Positions 63,650 to 64,000 of a DNA stretch of 64,000 bases are shown here, in pieces; the stretch's first letter is position 1; each line of letters opens with the position of its first letter. Both the position numbers and the translations under genes were made by a program. The stretch is from Nitrospira sp. Lineage in GTDB: Bacteria; Nitrospirota; Nitrospiria; Nitrospirales; Nitrospiraceae. The stretch covers positions 78,710 to 142,709 of the forward strand of contig JAFEBH010000022.1 in the NCBI GenBank assembly GCA_018242765.1, written 5' to 3'. A model generated the notes under the pieces. That model was given only the letters and a program-made list of their open reading frames with translations. It searched no databases and had not been told where the DNA came from.

Positions 63650-64000
63650 CTACAGATTTATTAGCCCGCATCTGACGAACAGCCAGTTGGTATTCTTCGC
63701 TAGCTCAGAGTAGCGAAATTTGGCCCACTCCAAAATGCGCTTTATCACCAAGAATGCGCGTTCGACATTAGGACATCTTCCGACCTTCGTGCAATTCATG
63801 GCACATCCACCTCGCCAAGGTCCAGTCCCGATGGGTGTTGGCATGGATTAAGCTGTTGGCCTCGGGGGCTCGGTGCTTGATGACTTCGCGTTATTCGCAG
63901 TAGGCGGCATCACCCCAAACTCGCGTCTTGCGTCCATCCAACAGATCCAGAGCACTTGCTTGCTACACACATTGGCTGCGGCCACCGAACAAATTGGCTT
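63650..64000 (-). pseudogene. Degraded IS5-type transposase remnant (runs past the edge)
   Basis: Translated pieces match the C-terminal part of IS5-family transposases: DLLDGRKTRVWGDAAY, then a TAA, then REVIKHRAPEANSLIHAN, and in another frame VERAFLVIKRILEWAKFRY followed by KNTNWLFVRCGLINL. The stop and frameshift show it is dead. The other end lies outside the window. It marks the boundary of the second polysaccharide locus. Confidence 0.72.

Noticed and set aside
1..64000. CRISPR arrays, rRNA and tRNA genes
   Set aside because: No regularly spaced repeats or conserved RNA signatures were seen on either strand.

Overview
The window comes from a Gram-negative bacterium. It has outer-membrane porins, Slp-type and other lipoproteins, LspA, a periplasmic alpha-2-macroglobulin/PbpC pair and polysaccharide export machinery. 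Base composition is moderately GC-rich (by eye about 55%). Gene content and protein style (DUF2959, NHL-repeat proteins, a large glycan cluster, c-type cytochromes, a sulfite-oxidase-family enzyme) suggest a Nitrospira-like member of the Nitrospirota. That is an inference from gene content, because no 16S or other marker search was possible.

Layout. 1-2.2 kb: the end of a sulfite-oxidase-family molybdoenzyme, a decayed small lipoprotein gene, lspA and a small basic protein with a candidate operator. 2.3-8.3 kb: a plus-strand sensory operon with a lipoprotein, an outer-membrane porin, a small phosphate-binding-like periplasmic protein, a PAS-containing histidine kinase, an OmpR-type regulator and a receiver-only regulator. 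8.4-22.8 kb: a tightly packed, mostly overlapping plus-strand glycan cluster. It holds two COG4671-like glycosyltransferases (one fused to a deacetylase), a double GT4 glycosyltransferase, a heparinase II/III-like lyase, two APH-fold kinase paralogues with a histidine-phosphatase remnant between them, an MsbA-like ABC exporter and an AlgE-like outer-membrane porin. I see this as the most likely undescribed system: a self-contained glycan assembly and export route under local two-component control.

22.8-34.6 kb: mixed housekeeping and accessory genes. These are an Slp lipoprotein, DUF2959, a zinc metallopeptidase, a FUN14-like protein, an exported Lon-type protease domain, an RNase HI-ABC ATPase fusion, CrcB with DUF190, a VapBC-type toxin-antitoxin pair, a GlxA-type regulator with a DJ-1 partner, an Mrr-type endonuclease and chorismate synthase. 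34.6-43 kb: pbpC (broken by a frameshift at a run of seven G on its coding strand) and a 1954-residue alpha-2-macroglobulin, whose 3' end is duplicated as a separate small ORF coupled between the two genes. 43-52 kb: a minus-strand run of aspS, an rluB-like gene, guaA, guaB and a 12-repeat NHL protein, with a 112-base inverted-repeat structure between the rluB-like gene and guaA.

52-64 kb: small unknown genes and a one-heme cytochrome, then a second polysaccharide locus on the minus strand. It has a Wzc-like kinase, a PglC-like/PglF-like fusion with a PglE-like aminotransferase, a second aminotransferase and an SGNH protein. It is bounded at the window edge by a degraded IS5-type transposase. 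This end looks more AT-rich and patchy, consistent with horizontal turnover.
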